64,000 bases of DNA, from the NCBI RefSeq assembly GCF_051020765.1, contig NW_027469083.1, positions 186,001 through 250,000 of the forward strand, given 5' to 3'. Source of the DNA: Lasioglossum baleicum. Lineage: Eukaryota > Arthropoda > Insecta > Hymenoptera > Halictidae. Both the position numbers and the translations under genes were made by a program. Every line of letters begins with the position of its first letter. The first letter of the stretch is position 1. This document shows positions 53,401-55,227 of this stretch, piece after piece. Below the pieces are notes generated by a model. It did not search any database and had not been told where the DNA came from. It was given only the letters and a program-made list of their open reading frames with translations.

Positions 53401-55227
53401 TTCCAACTCTAACTCAACTCAACTCAAGTCCTAATTCTCATACGTTATTCCTATAACATATTACAATATCCATTATTCATTAATCCAATTACCACTCCTA
53501 TTATAATACTACTTACATATTGTATACCAGTGTACTTACCAGTTCTTATTTAATATATCGTTGTTATACCAGTGCTTCGATCTTGTTATTCTTGTGTTAG
53601 TTCAACACCATCTTCCAATTCAGTTCTTGCATCGAATATATTAAACTCGTGACATATCCGGACTTGGTCTAAAGTGCGCAGTGGAAACGCTGAGCCGCCA
53701 ATAAGGAATTTGAAGCGAGTCATAGAGAAGTTCTCGTGCCACGTCTAGAATTGGTCTAAAGTGCGCAGTGGAAACGCTGAGCCGCCACTATAGACGTGAA
53801 GCGAGTTAACTACCAAAAAGGTTAATAACAAGTGGAAGTTCATTTTCATTATATTATTAATATTCCATCATTACTATTCCTTACCCATGCGACGCCCACG
53901 TCGAGCGGGACGCAAGTATCAACTTGCTAAATTGAGACGCGCGTTGAGAAATAAAGCGGTGCTCGATCAAATCATTGCCACTACCGAGTGGACAGAACTT
54001 CTGGGAACCACCGAGCACATTCCGTGTGACGCGTCCGATTACGTTTCTGTATACGGTTGCCCTTGCAACCCTCCTAAAGAGGTCAACCACGCGGACCTCT
54101 CGCGAGCTCCGACGCCAGTTCTGCATCCGGTCGATCGTCCTGAGGTGATCGACATAGCCGACGACGACGACAGCCGAGACACGATCATCGTTCCCAGGGT
54201 CCGTTGCCGAATCATCCGTGACGTTCCTCTGCCAGCTCATCAACGTGTCATCTTGCGGCCAGCATCCAAGGGCACTAATGTCGTCCCGAGGAGAGCAGCA
54301 GCAACTCTGCCAGATCTTCCCCACCTCGAGGACATCTGTATAGAAGACCCGATGTACGACACCTACTGTCAGTACCGCCAGTTCCTGCTGCAACAATATT
54401 ATTAGGCGTTAATACAGCATTGCGGTGAGTCATATAATGTCTTGTATAATTGCTGAATCCTGTAAACTCACCGTTTTCGTTGCATCATCTCGCGCGTGAT
54501 TCTTGTCGGGACACTTCTTGTAACCGCGTCGGACGTTCTTTTCTTGACTGCATCCATAGCAATATCGGTTGTCCTAGTGCATATGACAGCCCGCGGCTGT
54601 CTCGGCACGAAAGACCACTCCTCATTTTAATCATAATATCTCAACCGTCCGTCTGTCACTGTTCTCTTTTCTCTCTCCTGGTACCTGTAACAAAAACACA
54701 GTGACGGACGTGACACTCACATGTTCTCTGTTACACCCTACATATATACTTTACTTTCACTTGTATACTACTTACGGAGAAAATACCATCAGCATAGATA
54801 CAGTGGGAGGTATCAAGAACGTTCAAAAGTGTGCCTGTAGTGAACAAAATGGCTGCTTTACCCTCTTCATCCTTTATTACTATTTTAGTAATGTTATCCA
54901 TGATAGAATGAGTCTCAATGCAGGCATTTATGGCGATTAAATTAGGCGCAACTTGTGGATAGCTTTTTTGTCTTTCTCGGAAAAGTACAGCTTTTATACT
55001 GTTATATGATAATGTGCTTGCAGCAATAGGATACCTACACAAAAAAAGAATTTTATTTAGTTTTCTGATAATTTTTAAATCTATTTCATATTGTTCAAAG
55101 TTTCTTTCAAAAATATGGTACAACAATTACTGTCTACAGATGTCATCGAAGATTTTTTTTAATGGGATCAATGTCTCCCGACATAGTTGAAGCATATCAC
55201 TTTTCATTTTCTCCCGCTGGATTGTAT
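17480..55227 (-). CDS. MULE2: MULE transposase paralogue, interrupted by retroelements
   Basis: Exons in transcript order: 55131-55227 (3' part of exon 1), 54776-55034, 51164-51226, 50352-50555, 49954-50275, 49699-49843, 49560-49630, 17764-17796, 17657-17710 and 17480-17580. Exons 2-6 are 259, 63, 204, 322 and 145 nt, the same lengths as in MULE1, and exon 7 is 9 nt shorter. The DDE motifs are conserved in form (YADGIFS, MTDYESAA, GCWFHYNQ, NNTTES). The last three exons keep phase but give a short basic C-terminus with no RING. Intron 7 holds the 30.5-kb element B nest and intron 2 a solo LTR-C. Exon 1 is cut at 55228 by a family A element, so the FLYWCH end would lie beyond the window. No internal stop was seen. 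Exons 8-10 rest on phase and weak similarity. Confidence 0.65.
17862..18244. mobile_element. Palindromic foldback element (MITE-like)
   Basis: Two ~190-bp arms are imperfect reverse complements. Paired blocks include 'gttctcatttctcgataata', 'cgtaatttgcattattcg' and 'atagctatgaaa'. There is almost no spacer. It lies in MULE2 intron 7, upstream of element B. Confidence 0.8.
18259..18433. mobile_element. Short TIR element (MITE)
   Basis: About 173 bp with ~25-bp terminal inverted repeats (GTGGATTTATAGTGGAGC at one end, its complement at the other) and further inner pairing (gcggtgaaaa / ttttcaccgc). Flanking TTA or TA could be the target duplication. Confidence 0.7.
18434..18891. other. MULE2 intron 7 remnant, left of element B
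   Basis: AT-rich sequence with short inverted repeats (for example around 18775-18850, 'agctatag' and its complement). I see no gene. It continues at 49442 once element B is removed. Confidence 0.5.
18897..19998 (-). repeat. LTR-B, 3' LTR of element B
   Basis: A 1102-bp LTR bounded on the plus strand by TGTTACGTCC and GACGTGACA. The outer side is the GATGG duplication and the inner side is the polypurine tract at 19999-20009. Frames inside are short and unsupported. Confidence 0.9.
19999..20009 (-). other. Polypurine tract of element B
   Basis: Reads AAGGGGTGAGG on the minus strand, directly against the 3' LTR. It primes plus-strand DNA synthesis. Confidence 0.85.
20001..21094 (-). CDS. Element B: 3' part of the protease frame, Ser/Asn repeat domain
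   Basis: An open frame whose N-terminal side joins in phase to the protease at 23078 once LTR-C and one TACG are discounted (1728 nt in total from the shift site). It begins with a stretch resembling the end of the family A protease region, then more than three ~30-residue repeats (HSNSDSISI, SSKQNSSLNLNSTNSDTNKY), then a basic region ending at TGA/polypurine. In autonomous Gypsy elements RT would follow; none is present. The role of the repeats is unknown. Confidence 0.75.
20600..20900 (-). repeat. 90-bp coding tandem repeats in element B
   Basis: Three near-identical 90-bp copies and a diverged fourth, period set by 'gatacttgttcgtatcggaa'. They keep frame and encode the Ser/Asn-rich repeat. 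Confidence 0.85.
21405..21923 (-). CDS. 172-codon frame inside LTR-C (copy 1)
   Basis: ATG-initiated frame with a very basic N-terminus (RRPRRAGRKYQ), a Cys cluster (YGCPCNPP) and an acidic patch (ADDDD). The same frame is intact in copy 2, with about eight amino-acid differences. I do not recognise it. It is antisense to the inferred LTR direction. A chance frame kept open by recent common origin is possible. Confidence 0.4.
   Translation of the reverse strand: MRRPRRAGRKYQLAELRRALRNKAVLDLNIATTEWTELLGTTEHIPCDASDYVSVYGCPCNPPKEVNHADLSRAPTPVLHPVDCPEVIDIADDDDSRDTIIVPRVRCRIIRDVPLPAHQRVVLRPASKATNVVPNRAAATLPDLPHLEDICIEDPMYDTYCQYRQFLLQQYY
22809..22835. promoter_or_regulatory. Heat-shock-element-like array in LTR-C (copy 1)
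   Basis: Alternating TTC and GAA triplets at 5-bp spacing: TTC-GAA-TTC-GAt-TTC-GAg, six contiguous units with four perfect. This fits the HSF consensus of inverted nGAAn pentamers. A palindrome (atgcaataC-like arms) lies about 10 bp away. Confidence 0.55.
23078..23715 (-). CDS. Element B: aspartic protease (split by LTR-C)
   Basis: The -1 frame runs from the GGGAAAC site through an aspartic protease with the catalytic motif LDTGSEPNLIR and a downstream GVLGSAF flap-type region, to a GKAY motif where LTR-C interrupts it. The family A protease is clearly homologous (LLDTGSEVNLIR). It would process Gag in the particle. As it stands, translation would run into LTR-C and stop at 22813. Confidence 0.85.
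23646..24770 (-). CDS. gag: Element B: Gag
   Basis: 375 codons from the ATG at 24770. The open frame extends further upstream, but that part is primer site and LTR. It has a capsid-like region (FDGTNISVLQFTRACKRARD) that aligns well with family A Gag, then an Arg/Asp/Ser-rich stretch and a CCHC knuckle (CNYC...HDIYEC) for nucleic-acid binding. The GGGAAAC shift site lies near its C-terminus. It looks intact. Confidence 0.85.
   Translation of the reverse strand: MPSRRDYSPEREDSRLVIKAAIDSIPSFDGTNISVLQFTRACKRARDLVPRHAERTLSKLIIIKLRGIAYTAIEDENVETVTELCNRLKDVFGTCHTVDHYRGQMANIFMRQNEHILDYICRVKDLRAAILDCDRDRPNIANVDDLTIDSFIRGLIPNLRSEIRRLRHGSLNHVFNKAIELYKEAEIDRDRYERFDERIRFSDASRDRTPDRMTSPQHPQSNPRFDQSYSSYRSRQSDVYAFSYDRDSSAQQYRNFRVDRSPTPERYRDDRYRPDRYHDGPRDDSPYRTRADLFSNRPRGECHLESYHDAYTSSQRREDDYASSFAPAKYCNYCETSEHDIYECRKRETERSGNGPSLLSAASPRQEAPLKRFA
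23668..23715 (-). promoter_or_regulatory. -1 ribosomal frameshift signal of element B
   Basis: On the minus strand, tcG GGA AAC in the Gag frame (GGGAAAC, 23709-23715), a 7-nt spacer, then a perfect 10-bp stem GCCTCCTGTC / GACAGGAGGC (23692-23701 and 23668-23677). The protease frame is exactly -1 relative to Gag. Confidence 0.85.
24887..24904 (-). other. Primer binding site of element B (tRNA-Leu)
   Basis: TGGTGGCAGCGGTGGGAT on the minus strand, 3 nt after the 5' LTR. It matches the 3' end of a eukaryotic tRNA-Leu plus CCA, as I recall it. Confidence 0.75.
24908..25691 (-). repeat. LTR-B, 5' LTR of element B, inner part
   Basis: The part of the 5' LTR next to the primer site, about 784 bp. 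It is cut at ATCG (25688-25691) by the family A complex and continues at 49115. Confidence 0.9.
25692..27490 (+). repeat. LTR-A, 5' LTR of the outer element
   Basis: 1799 bp, TGTGACGTCGG to GGACGTGACA. It carries three tandem hairpin units (about 26418-26496), a 15-bp inverted repeat (acttagaatattttc, about 26037 and 26138), a 26-bp palindrome near 26330, and about 81-bp repeats with AATATCGTC/GACGATATT stems from 26867. Confidence 0.92.
27496..27513 (+). other. Primer binding site, family A (tRNA-Ser)
   Basis: TGGCGCAGTCGGTAGGAC, 5 nt after the LTR. The first 17 nt match the complement of a eukaryotic tRNA-Ser 3' end plus CCA. This copy has a single site; the copies at 43654-43780 and 57029-57155 have two. 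Confidence 0.8.
27514..27868 (+). promoter_or_regulatory. Family A 5' leader with duplicated hairpin
   Basis: A ~112-bp segment is duplicated. Each copy carries a hairpin: GGGCA...TGCCC (27667-27686) and GGGCG...CGCCC (27778-27797), both with 10-nt purine-rich loops. The position between primer site and gag is where packaging or dimerisation signals lie in retroelements. Confidence 0.6.
27869..29176 (+). CDS. gag: Family A (env form, copy 1): Gag
   Basis: 435 codons from ATG to TAG. There is an N-terminal coiled coil (about residues 10-75), a capsid-like region (FDGTSITVLQFVRACKRALE, about 110-300), an Arg/Ser-rich linker and a CCHC knuckle (CKYC...HDIHEC, about 375-388). The frame is intact. 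It differs from the other two copies only at a few residues (IES for REA near residue 28). It forms the particle core and binds RNA. Confidence 0.9.
   Translation: METRSEARKKVPPTEEELIEFQKDLARIESALINQTAALTQLKLQYETETREQRVTYEDIRREIAEIRSARDSQSIPASPVVAPREPIMHDSSNFTVKQAVELVPTFDGTSITVLQFVRACKRALEAVPATAERTLTRLVCNKLRGQAYAAIEDVNINTISELCNRLKDVLGPYKFIDQYRGELASIHQGQSEHVLNYITRVKDLRTAIIDSGRGVPNLDEIDKFTIDCFMRGLIPALRAEVRLCASLELQKIFDEAVTAYKQYELDRVRYRDDGRRVAFSDSRNRTPERSSNSYYDRNAPEQRNRSSERKDQRPSFSPRESWRDRKSDNRDAYRSPPPRRHEPSQSNQRETYKREDRASQSPGRDRFPTENRKYCKYCKRTGHDIHECRRREYYNKNESGNESSLPTNATKGREASQENRQKATQLAVISDDQQ
29068..29115 (+). promoter_or_regulatory. -1 ribosomal frameshift signal, family A copy 1
   Basis: tcG GGA AAC in the Gag frame (GGGAAAC, 29068-29074), a 7-nt spacer, then a perfect 8-bp stem GCCTCCCG (29082-29089) / CGGGAGGC (29108-29115). 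The -1 frame opens at 29065, right after TGA at 29062-29064, so it can only be entered here. Confidence 0.88.
29068..32820 (+). CDS. Family A (env form, copy 1): protease-Env, no RT
   Basis: One frame of about 1250 codons. Order: aspartic protease (LLDTGSEVNLIR), a Ser/Asn/His/Pro/Asp repeat (about 29950-30235), a basic linker, then an envelope-like part with a likely signal peptide from the ATG at 30793, GYDCGG and many Cys, and a hydrophobic membrane segment near the C-terminus (about 32430-32600). The Cys pattern and ERCYDELPITY motif resemble class III glycoproteins of chuvirus type. No RT, RNase H or integrase is present. The stop TGA (32818-32820) is the start of the 3' LTR. Env may be made separately from its own ATG by splicing. 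The frame is intact. Confidence 0.75.
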   Translation, partial: GKRIKPPDKRDQRTGGIPRESPKGNTAGRHQRRPAVDEIRVDRRDNPDGQQNERPSAKLVSAINLAPDSPIPRIKARSSLFSKECEFLLDTGSEVNLIRASGIKSDVHLKTDSVIHVHGVTEGEIATLGYINAELADSIKVTLHVLPDSFPINIDGILGSPFFREGAEISFAKECVEYKTLRITFSNPREYSIESRTAACIAVNVKGPSEGYVRKVDVKPDVFLGDCLVTNRNGKAYLRCFNASSEVASFSLPTLEVEEIEVPFSNIQAEVNSDLFNARACRAHETIVNDQLASSINSGNHSDDSGSHPDSLNNSGNHPDDSGSHPDSLNNSGNHPDDSGSHPDFLNNSGNHSDDSGSHPDSLNNSGNHPDDSGSHPDTLKNSGNHPDDLYSKSCVERNINAFASDELLECSYENNLENISIPKVKSKGVYVLPQTPIFKSSPEQHLFQLQRSGIRATENKVHASGKYNSARFASARKRNKADTLYSPETTKSDYKLSLCILRNEFNLPSVNRVSNIVTPTINYRSDPRAKFKTSGQHHPTPQQEDDIPATQRDLQGETVTPEDHQSLDNAITATMQPIQAAILLSIATQASTLIGYDCGGSTLNITTYSTIDTLNCEPEDIAPAENLERIQLLQLAEFSQARVLQCHIGIDRTIYYCGMHSHNSVVSNGRQDYILPISSETCSSLHTTGTIFITPAAQITGIQPNSTSSHGLTLAGVIQNDGSCAGTTYSDPFGTWTDVVVQALVRITIRDYIAPIRLSTGQIHLQTGQTCPLQKGSCLDAQDGHTFWETTPTDSCKFNNYDVLYEGIATKLSSKVNPSPTLYTVASQDTTFALTETGRSSVCGYVIIRTEHPKLFILEVGSSGKFKEKTHTLVNNLDIFTYVNSKFVYVEKHLRKQFSQLYKDVIRQKCELERQILQNALTLLHSAPEEVATAIMKDVGFIAVPAGEVVHIIKCIPVTVQVRKTERCYDELPITYRNTSKFLKPRDHIISNTGTEKPCNELLPPYYRLHGTWYRLTPSLMEAITPSELHPLAKPTWKYIDPKNLATGGIYSQDDLDKLQDHIMFPVEKVAVINSIAQGATGRQFAAGNINMFNLLDENSLQQIAESTAQKLWSGFTTFGSISAGIIGVYVAIRTIKTIISTIVNGIALHSLYGWSLHLVVAIWSSLTRFFIFMKQRDNKTSAAIEDKDSDSASVGEIRTRPPLTKRTLICDSLDPASRDRDDISVHPVYRHPEAEIPLREISSLRGEV
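29950..30235 (+). repeat. 51-bp coding tandem repeats (SGNHPDDSGSHPD)
   Basis: About six in-frame 17-residue copies between protease and linker. The pol form has only about 1.5 copies, and fragment D has a related 16-residue version. Confidence 0.9.
32805..32815 (+). other. Polypurine tract, family A copy 1
   Basis: AAGGGGGGAGG directly before the 3' LTR, inside the last codons of the env frame. Confidence 0.85.
32816..34613 (+). repeat. LTR-A, inner 3' LTR of env copy 1
   Basis: 1798 bp. Variants (ACCTTTGTATTC, GCGAATAGTATTCC, CATCTTTCATC) match the LTRs at 43785, 55228 and 62458 rather than its apparent partner at 25692. Confidence 0.9.
34614..35186 (+). pseudogene. Family D fragment: diverged protease-region relic
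   Basis: A frame (about 34608-35210) homologous to the family A region after the protease (RTVACIAVDVEGP, DVFLGDCVVTNRKGKA) but clearly diverged, followed by 48-bp repeats encoding FGNHPDLSNSGNHPDA. The protease active site is missing. It is bounded by LTR-A copies in opposite orientations, so it is a piece of a third, related element carried into the nest. Confidence 0.75.
34995..35186 (+). repeat. 48-bp coding tandem repeats in fragment D
   Basis: Four in-frame copies of a 16-residue unit (Asn, His, Pro, Asp and Gly), a diverged version of the family A repeats. Confidence 0.85.
35187..36983 (-). repeat. LTR-A, 3' LTR of the pol form
   Basis: 1797 bp in minus orientation, next to the polypurine tract at 36984-36994. 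It differs from its partner at 43785-45582 in several places (for example CATCATTCATC against CATCTTTCATC), which is not expected for LTRs copied in one insertion. Confidence 0.9.
36984..36994 (-). other. Polypurine tract, family A pol form
   Basis: AAGGGGGGAGG on the minus strand, directly before the 3' LTR. The ~190 bp before it match the tail of the env form, where they are coding. Confidence 0.85.
37171..42099 (-). CDS. pol: Family A, pol form: Pol (protease, RT, RNase H, integrase, zinc tail)
   Basis: About 1643 codons from the shift site; the uninterrupted core is 1554. Order: protease (LLDTGSEVNLIR), 1.5 copies of the SGNHPD repeat, RT (MPFGLRNAPATFQ, YLDD), RNase H (CDASGYAIGAVLSQ, KECLAI, TDHRPL), a long Pro/Ser-rich insert with a run of about 19 Glu, integrase zinc module (H...GHKG...CLSCQ) and catalytic core (LDIVGPLP, LTDQGTNF, NGSIERSHH: D, D, E), then a C-terminal extension with CRNC, CEYC and CIPC pairs and an acidic end (SDSSSDDTDSD). 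No chromodomain and no env. It copies and integrates element DNA. The extension is unusual for Gypsy Pol. Confidence 0.92.
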   Translation of the reverse strand, partial: GKRIKPPDKRDQRTGGIPRESPKGNTAGRHQRRPAVDEIRVDGRDNPDGQQNERPSAKLVSAINLAPDSPIPRIKAKSSLFSKECEFLLDTGSEVNLIRASGIKSDVHLKTDSVIHVHGVTEGEIATLGYINAELADSIKVTLHVLPDSFPINIDGILGSPFFREGAEISFAKECVEYKNLRIPFSNPREYTVESRTAACIAVNVKGPSEGYVRKVDVKPDVFLGDCLVTNRNGKAYLRCFNASSEVASFSLPTLEVEEIEVPFSNIQAEVNSDLFNARACRAHETIVNDQLASSINSGNHSDDSGSHPDFLNNSGNHPDHSYSKPFMKGFEFIPKRVHSITKSRNARVNELMETIPMDHLDHDEIDHVKSLLEENNDLFHLQGDRLGKTNAVTHKIPTTDDIPVHTKQYRYPPIHKEEIDKQMCELLQNDIVAPSSSPYNSPLWIVPKKADAEGNKKWRMVIDYRALNEKSIADAYPLPSINEILDQLGSAKYFSVFDLASGFHQIGMEKEDAAKTAFSTPFGHYQYNRMPFGLRNAPATFQRLMDTILTGLQGNELFVYLDDIVIYARSLEEHKAKFDKLARRLRAANLKLQPSKCGFLHREVAYLGHQISEDGVRPCPKKINAVQNYPRPKNAKNVREFLGLAGYYRRFIDRFAHISKPLTQLLTKDTKFVWGSKQEEAFETLRQALCTEPVLQYPDFGKPFNVTCDASGYAIGAVLSQGDVGKDRPIAYASRILHGAELNYSTIEKECLAIIFAVQYFRPYIYGRKFLLITDHRPLVWMTSVKDPTSRLLRWRLKLAEFEYQVIYKPGRANSNADALSRNPVALPISWTDSEETTPPRTPLSSPGTPLFDARRRKKDRDDSILMPPPKSMPPKRRRSSAASSPGPSMGTPSHSDDPRAASPPLISIADQGLLRDLGVEETLSFSPIFPPSLTGPDVFDEREESIPSEEEEEEEEEEEEEEEEEESNPTPRRRRIIHTRDRLIMRRDNLVCFITMDGRPIDLGAVDLYRQGKLAKSQDLLLHRARVTDHGKYKLIQIPIKQSPLHEVSADDLKECLRTLIDVVNELALESFSISKTFLDHLSREYVVNLLTETFEDTPVQIFLCSNEVQIPAEDRRMEIITENHVSAYAGHKGITKTYKRIREKYWWNSLKKDVTNYVNNCLSCQRNKLTRVKTRLPMKLTDTPGRAFDKVSLDIVGPLPTTEDGNTYVMTMQDLLTKYSVAVPLKSTDSVSTANAFIDHLICRFGTPKAILTDQGTNFTSSLMKAIAKRFRITRLQTTAFHPQSNGSIERSHHVLTEYLKQYVNKNNWDKWINLAMFSYNTSVHEGTDFTPHELVFGSLARVPSSDSHLYAVENESYAGYLFDLQRKISETQSRARDNLVAAKQKSKTYYDRKINPVQFTVGEQVYLLKEPRKGKFDAQYTGPHEIIEMLDTNNVKLRIGNHFKIVHANKIKRLPGSPRQDTRQRNIVTANLISDPSKKDDSEPRVQPEESAYETLHSSSDQAPSHIADPIAIHDRKMCGPMGGRRPTVLKAHRYMRRYNNTICYNGIVRVACNGKLLCRNCSQYTRIVRVERWEHQRMYNIPNRCEYCGIRLCTETPVLECIPCGQILSARWIAQRDDPDWISDSSSDDTDSDNGDI
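39190..39250 (-). repeat. GAA/CTT microsatellite coding poly-Glu in Pol
   Basis: About 19 GAA/CTT triplets in frame between RNase H and integrase. Length is likely to vary among copies without breaking the frame. Confidence 0.9.
41991..43298 (-). CDS. gag: Family A, pol form: Gag
   Basis: 435 codons, intact, nearly identical to the Gag of the env forms: coiled coil, capsid-like region, CCHC knuckle (CKYC...HDIHEC). Shared Gag means both forms could assemble into the same particles. Confidence 0.9.
   Translation of the reverse strand: METRSEARKKVPPTEEELIEFQKDLARREAALINQTAALTQLKLQYETETREQRVTYEDIRREIAEIRSARDSQSIPASPVVAPREPIMHDSSNFTVKQAVELVPTFDGTSITVLQFVRACKRALEAVPATAERTLTRLVCNKLRGQAYAAIEDVNINTISELCNRLKDVLGPYKFIDQYRGELASIHQGQSEHVLNYITRVKDLRTAIIDSGRGVPNLDEIDKFTIDCFMRGLIPALRAEVRLCASLELQKIFDEAVTAYKQYELDRVRYRDDGRRVAFSDSRNRTPERSSNSYYDRNSPEQRNRSSERKDQRPSFSPRESWRDRKSDNRDAYRSPPPRRHEPSQSNQRETYKREDRASQSPGRDRFPTENRKYCKYCKRTGHDIHECRRREYYNKNESGNESSLPTNATKGREASQENRQKATQLAVISDDQQ
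42058..42099 (-). promoter_or_regulatory. -1 ribosomal frameshift signal, pol form
   Basis: GGGAAAC at 42093-42099 on the minus strand, 7-nt spacer, then the same GCCTCCCG / CGGGAGGC stem as in copy 1. It gives access to Pol. Confidence 0.85.
43654..43780 (-). other. Duplicated tRNA-Ser primer sites, pol form
   Basis: Two TGGCGCAGTCGGTAGGAC copies on the minus strand, 43763-43780 (next to the LTR) and 43654-43671, about 109 bp apart, with an inverted copy of GGTAGGACAC between them. Confidence 0.8.
43785..45582 (-). repeat. LTR-A, 5' LTR of the pol form
   Basis: 1798 bp, minus orientation. Closest in variants to the LTRs at 55228 and 62458 (GGGAAGAATCG, CTCTGCTCGACAGG). Confidence 0.9.
45583..47320 (+). 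pseudogene. Env 3' part of the outer family A element
   Basis: Starts abruptly after the reversed LTR at the codons for DYILPIS and runs in frame to the TGA in the 3' LTR (47318-47320). Nearly identical to copy 1 from about 31083; one difference is gtg to gag at about 46017. It lacks the signal peptide and N-terminal third, so it cannot make a complete Env. The open frame that seems to start in the LTR (45524) is accidental. Confidence 0.85.
47305..47315 (+). other. Polypurine tract of the outer element
   Basis: AAGGGGGGAGG directly before the LTR at 47316. Confidence 0.85.
47316..49114 (+). repeat. LTR-A, 3' LTR of the outer element
   Basis: 1799 bp; matches the LTR at 25692-27490 apart from about three substitutions seen by eye (for example gccg/cccg near 48580). 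ATCG follows at 49115, completing the target duplication. Confidence 0.9.
49115..49436 (-). repeat. LTR-B, 5' LTR of element B, outer part
   Basis: Continues the LTR cut at 25691 (after the duplicated ATCG) and ends GACGTGACA, followed by GATGG. Confidence 0.9.
49442..49559 (-). other. MULE2 intron 7, right of element B
   Basis: Intron sequence following the exon 7 donor. It joins 18891 when element B is removed. Confidence 0.6.
50556..51163 (-). other. MULE2 intron 3
   Basis: About 600 bp of AT-rich sequence between exons 3 and 4. I see no gene or repeat in it. Confidence 0.6.
51227..52769 (-). other. MULE2 intron 2, left part
   Basis: About 1.5 kb of AT-rich intron. The stretch 52310-52620 (ggtgtaacagaatatgtgag onwards) looks like a degraded mobile-element end but I cannot classify it. 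The frame at 51841-52098 has no recognisable domain. Confidence 0.5.
53005..53040. promoter_or_regulatory. Heat-shock-element-like array in LTR-C (copy 2)
   Basis: AGAAGCTTCTAGAAA gives three perfect alternating nGAAn/nTTCn pentamers, extended to six with one-base mismatches. The palindrome atgcaataaagtattgcat lies just upstream (52988-53006). Confidence 0.6.
53664..53808. repeat. ~92-bp direct repeat in LTR-C
   Basis: Two copies of a block with 'aaagtgcgcagtggaaacgc', separated by ~92 bp. Present also in copy 1 at about 22015-22160. Confidence 0.85.
53887..54405 (+). CDS. 172-codon frame inside LTR-C (copy 2)
   Basis: Same length, start and stop as the frame in copy 1, with a basic N-terminus, YGCPCNPP and an acidic ADDDD patch. 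Differences from copy 1 are mostly amino-acid changing (K/E, QI/LN, R/C, G/A, R/N), which argues against strong selection. No known family recognised. Confidence 0.4.
   Translation: MRRPRRAGRKYQLAKLRRALRNKAVLDQIIATTEWTELLGTTEHIPCDASDYVSVYGCPCNPPKEVNHADLSRAPTPVLHPVDRPEVIDIADDDDSRDTIIVPRVRCRIIRDVPLPAHQRVILRPASKGTNVVPRRAAATLPDLPHLEDICIEDPMYDTYCQYRQFLLQQYY

Larger units (their letters stand above)
52770..54715 (-). mobile_element. Solo LTR-C, copy 2, in MULE2 intron 2
   Basis: 1946 bp from TGTTACGTCG to GACGTGACA, flanked by CTCA (52766-52769 and 54716-54719). It is the reverse complement of the copy at 21095-23077 with scattered differences. It has the same heat-shock-like array, ~92-bp repeats (53664-53808) and 172-codon frame. 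Orientation is inferred from LTR-B termini. Confidence 0.88.
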
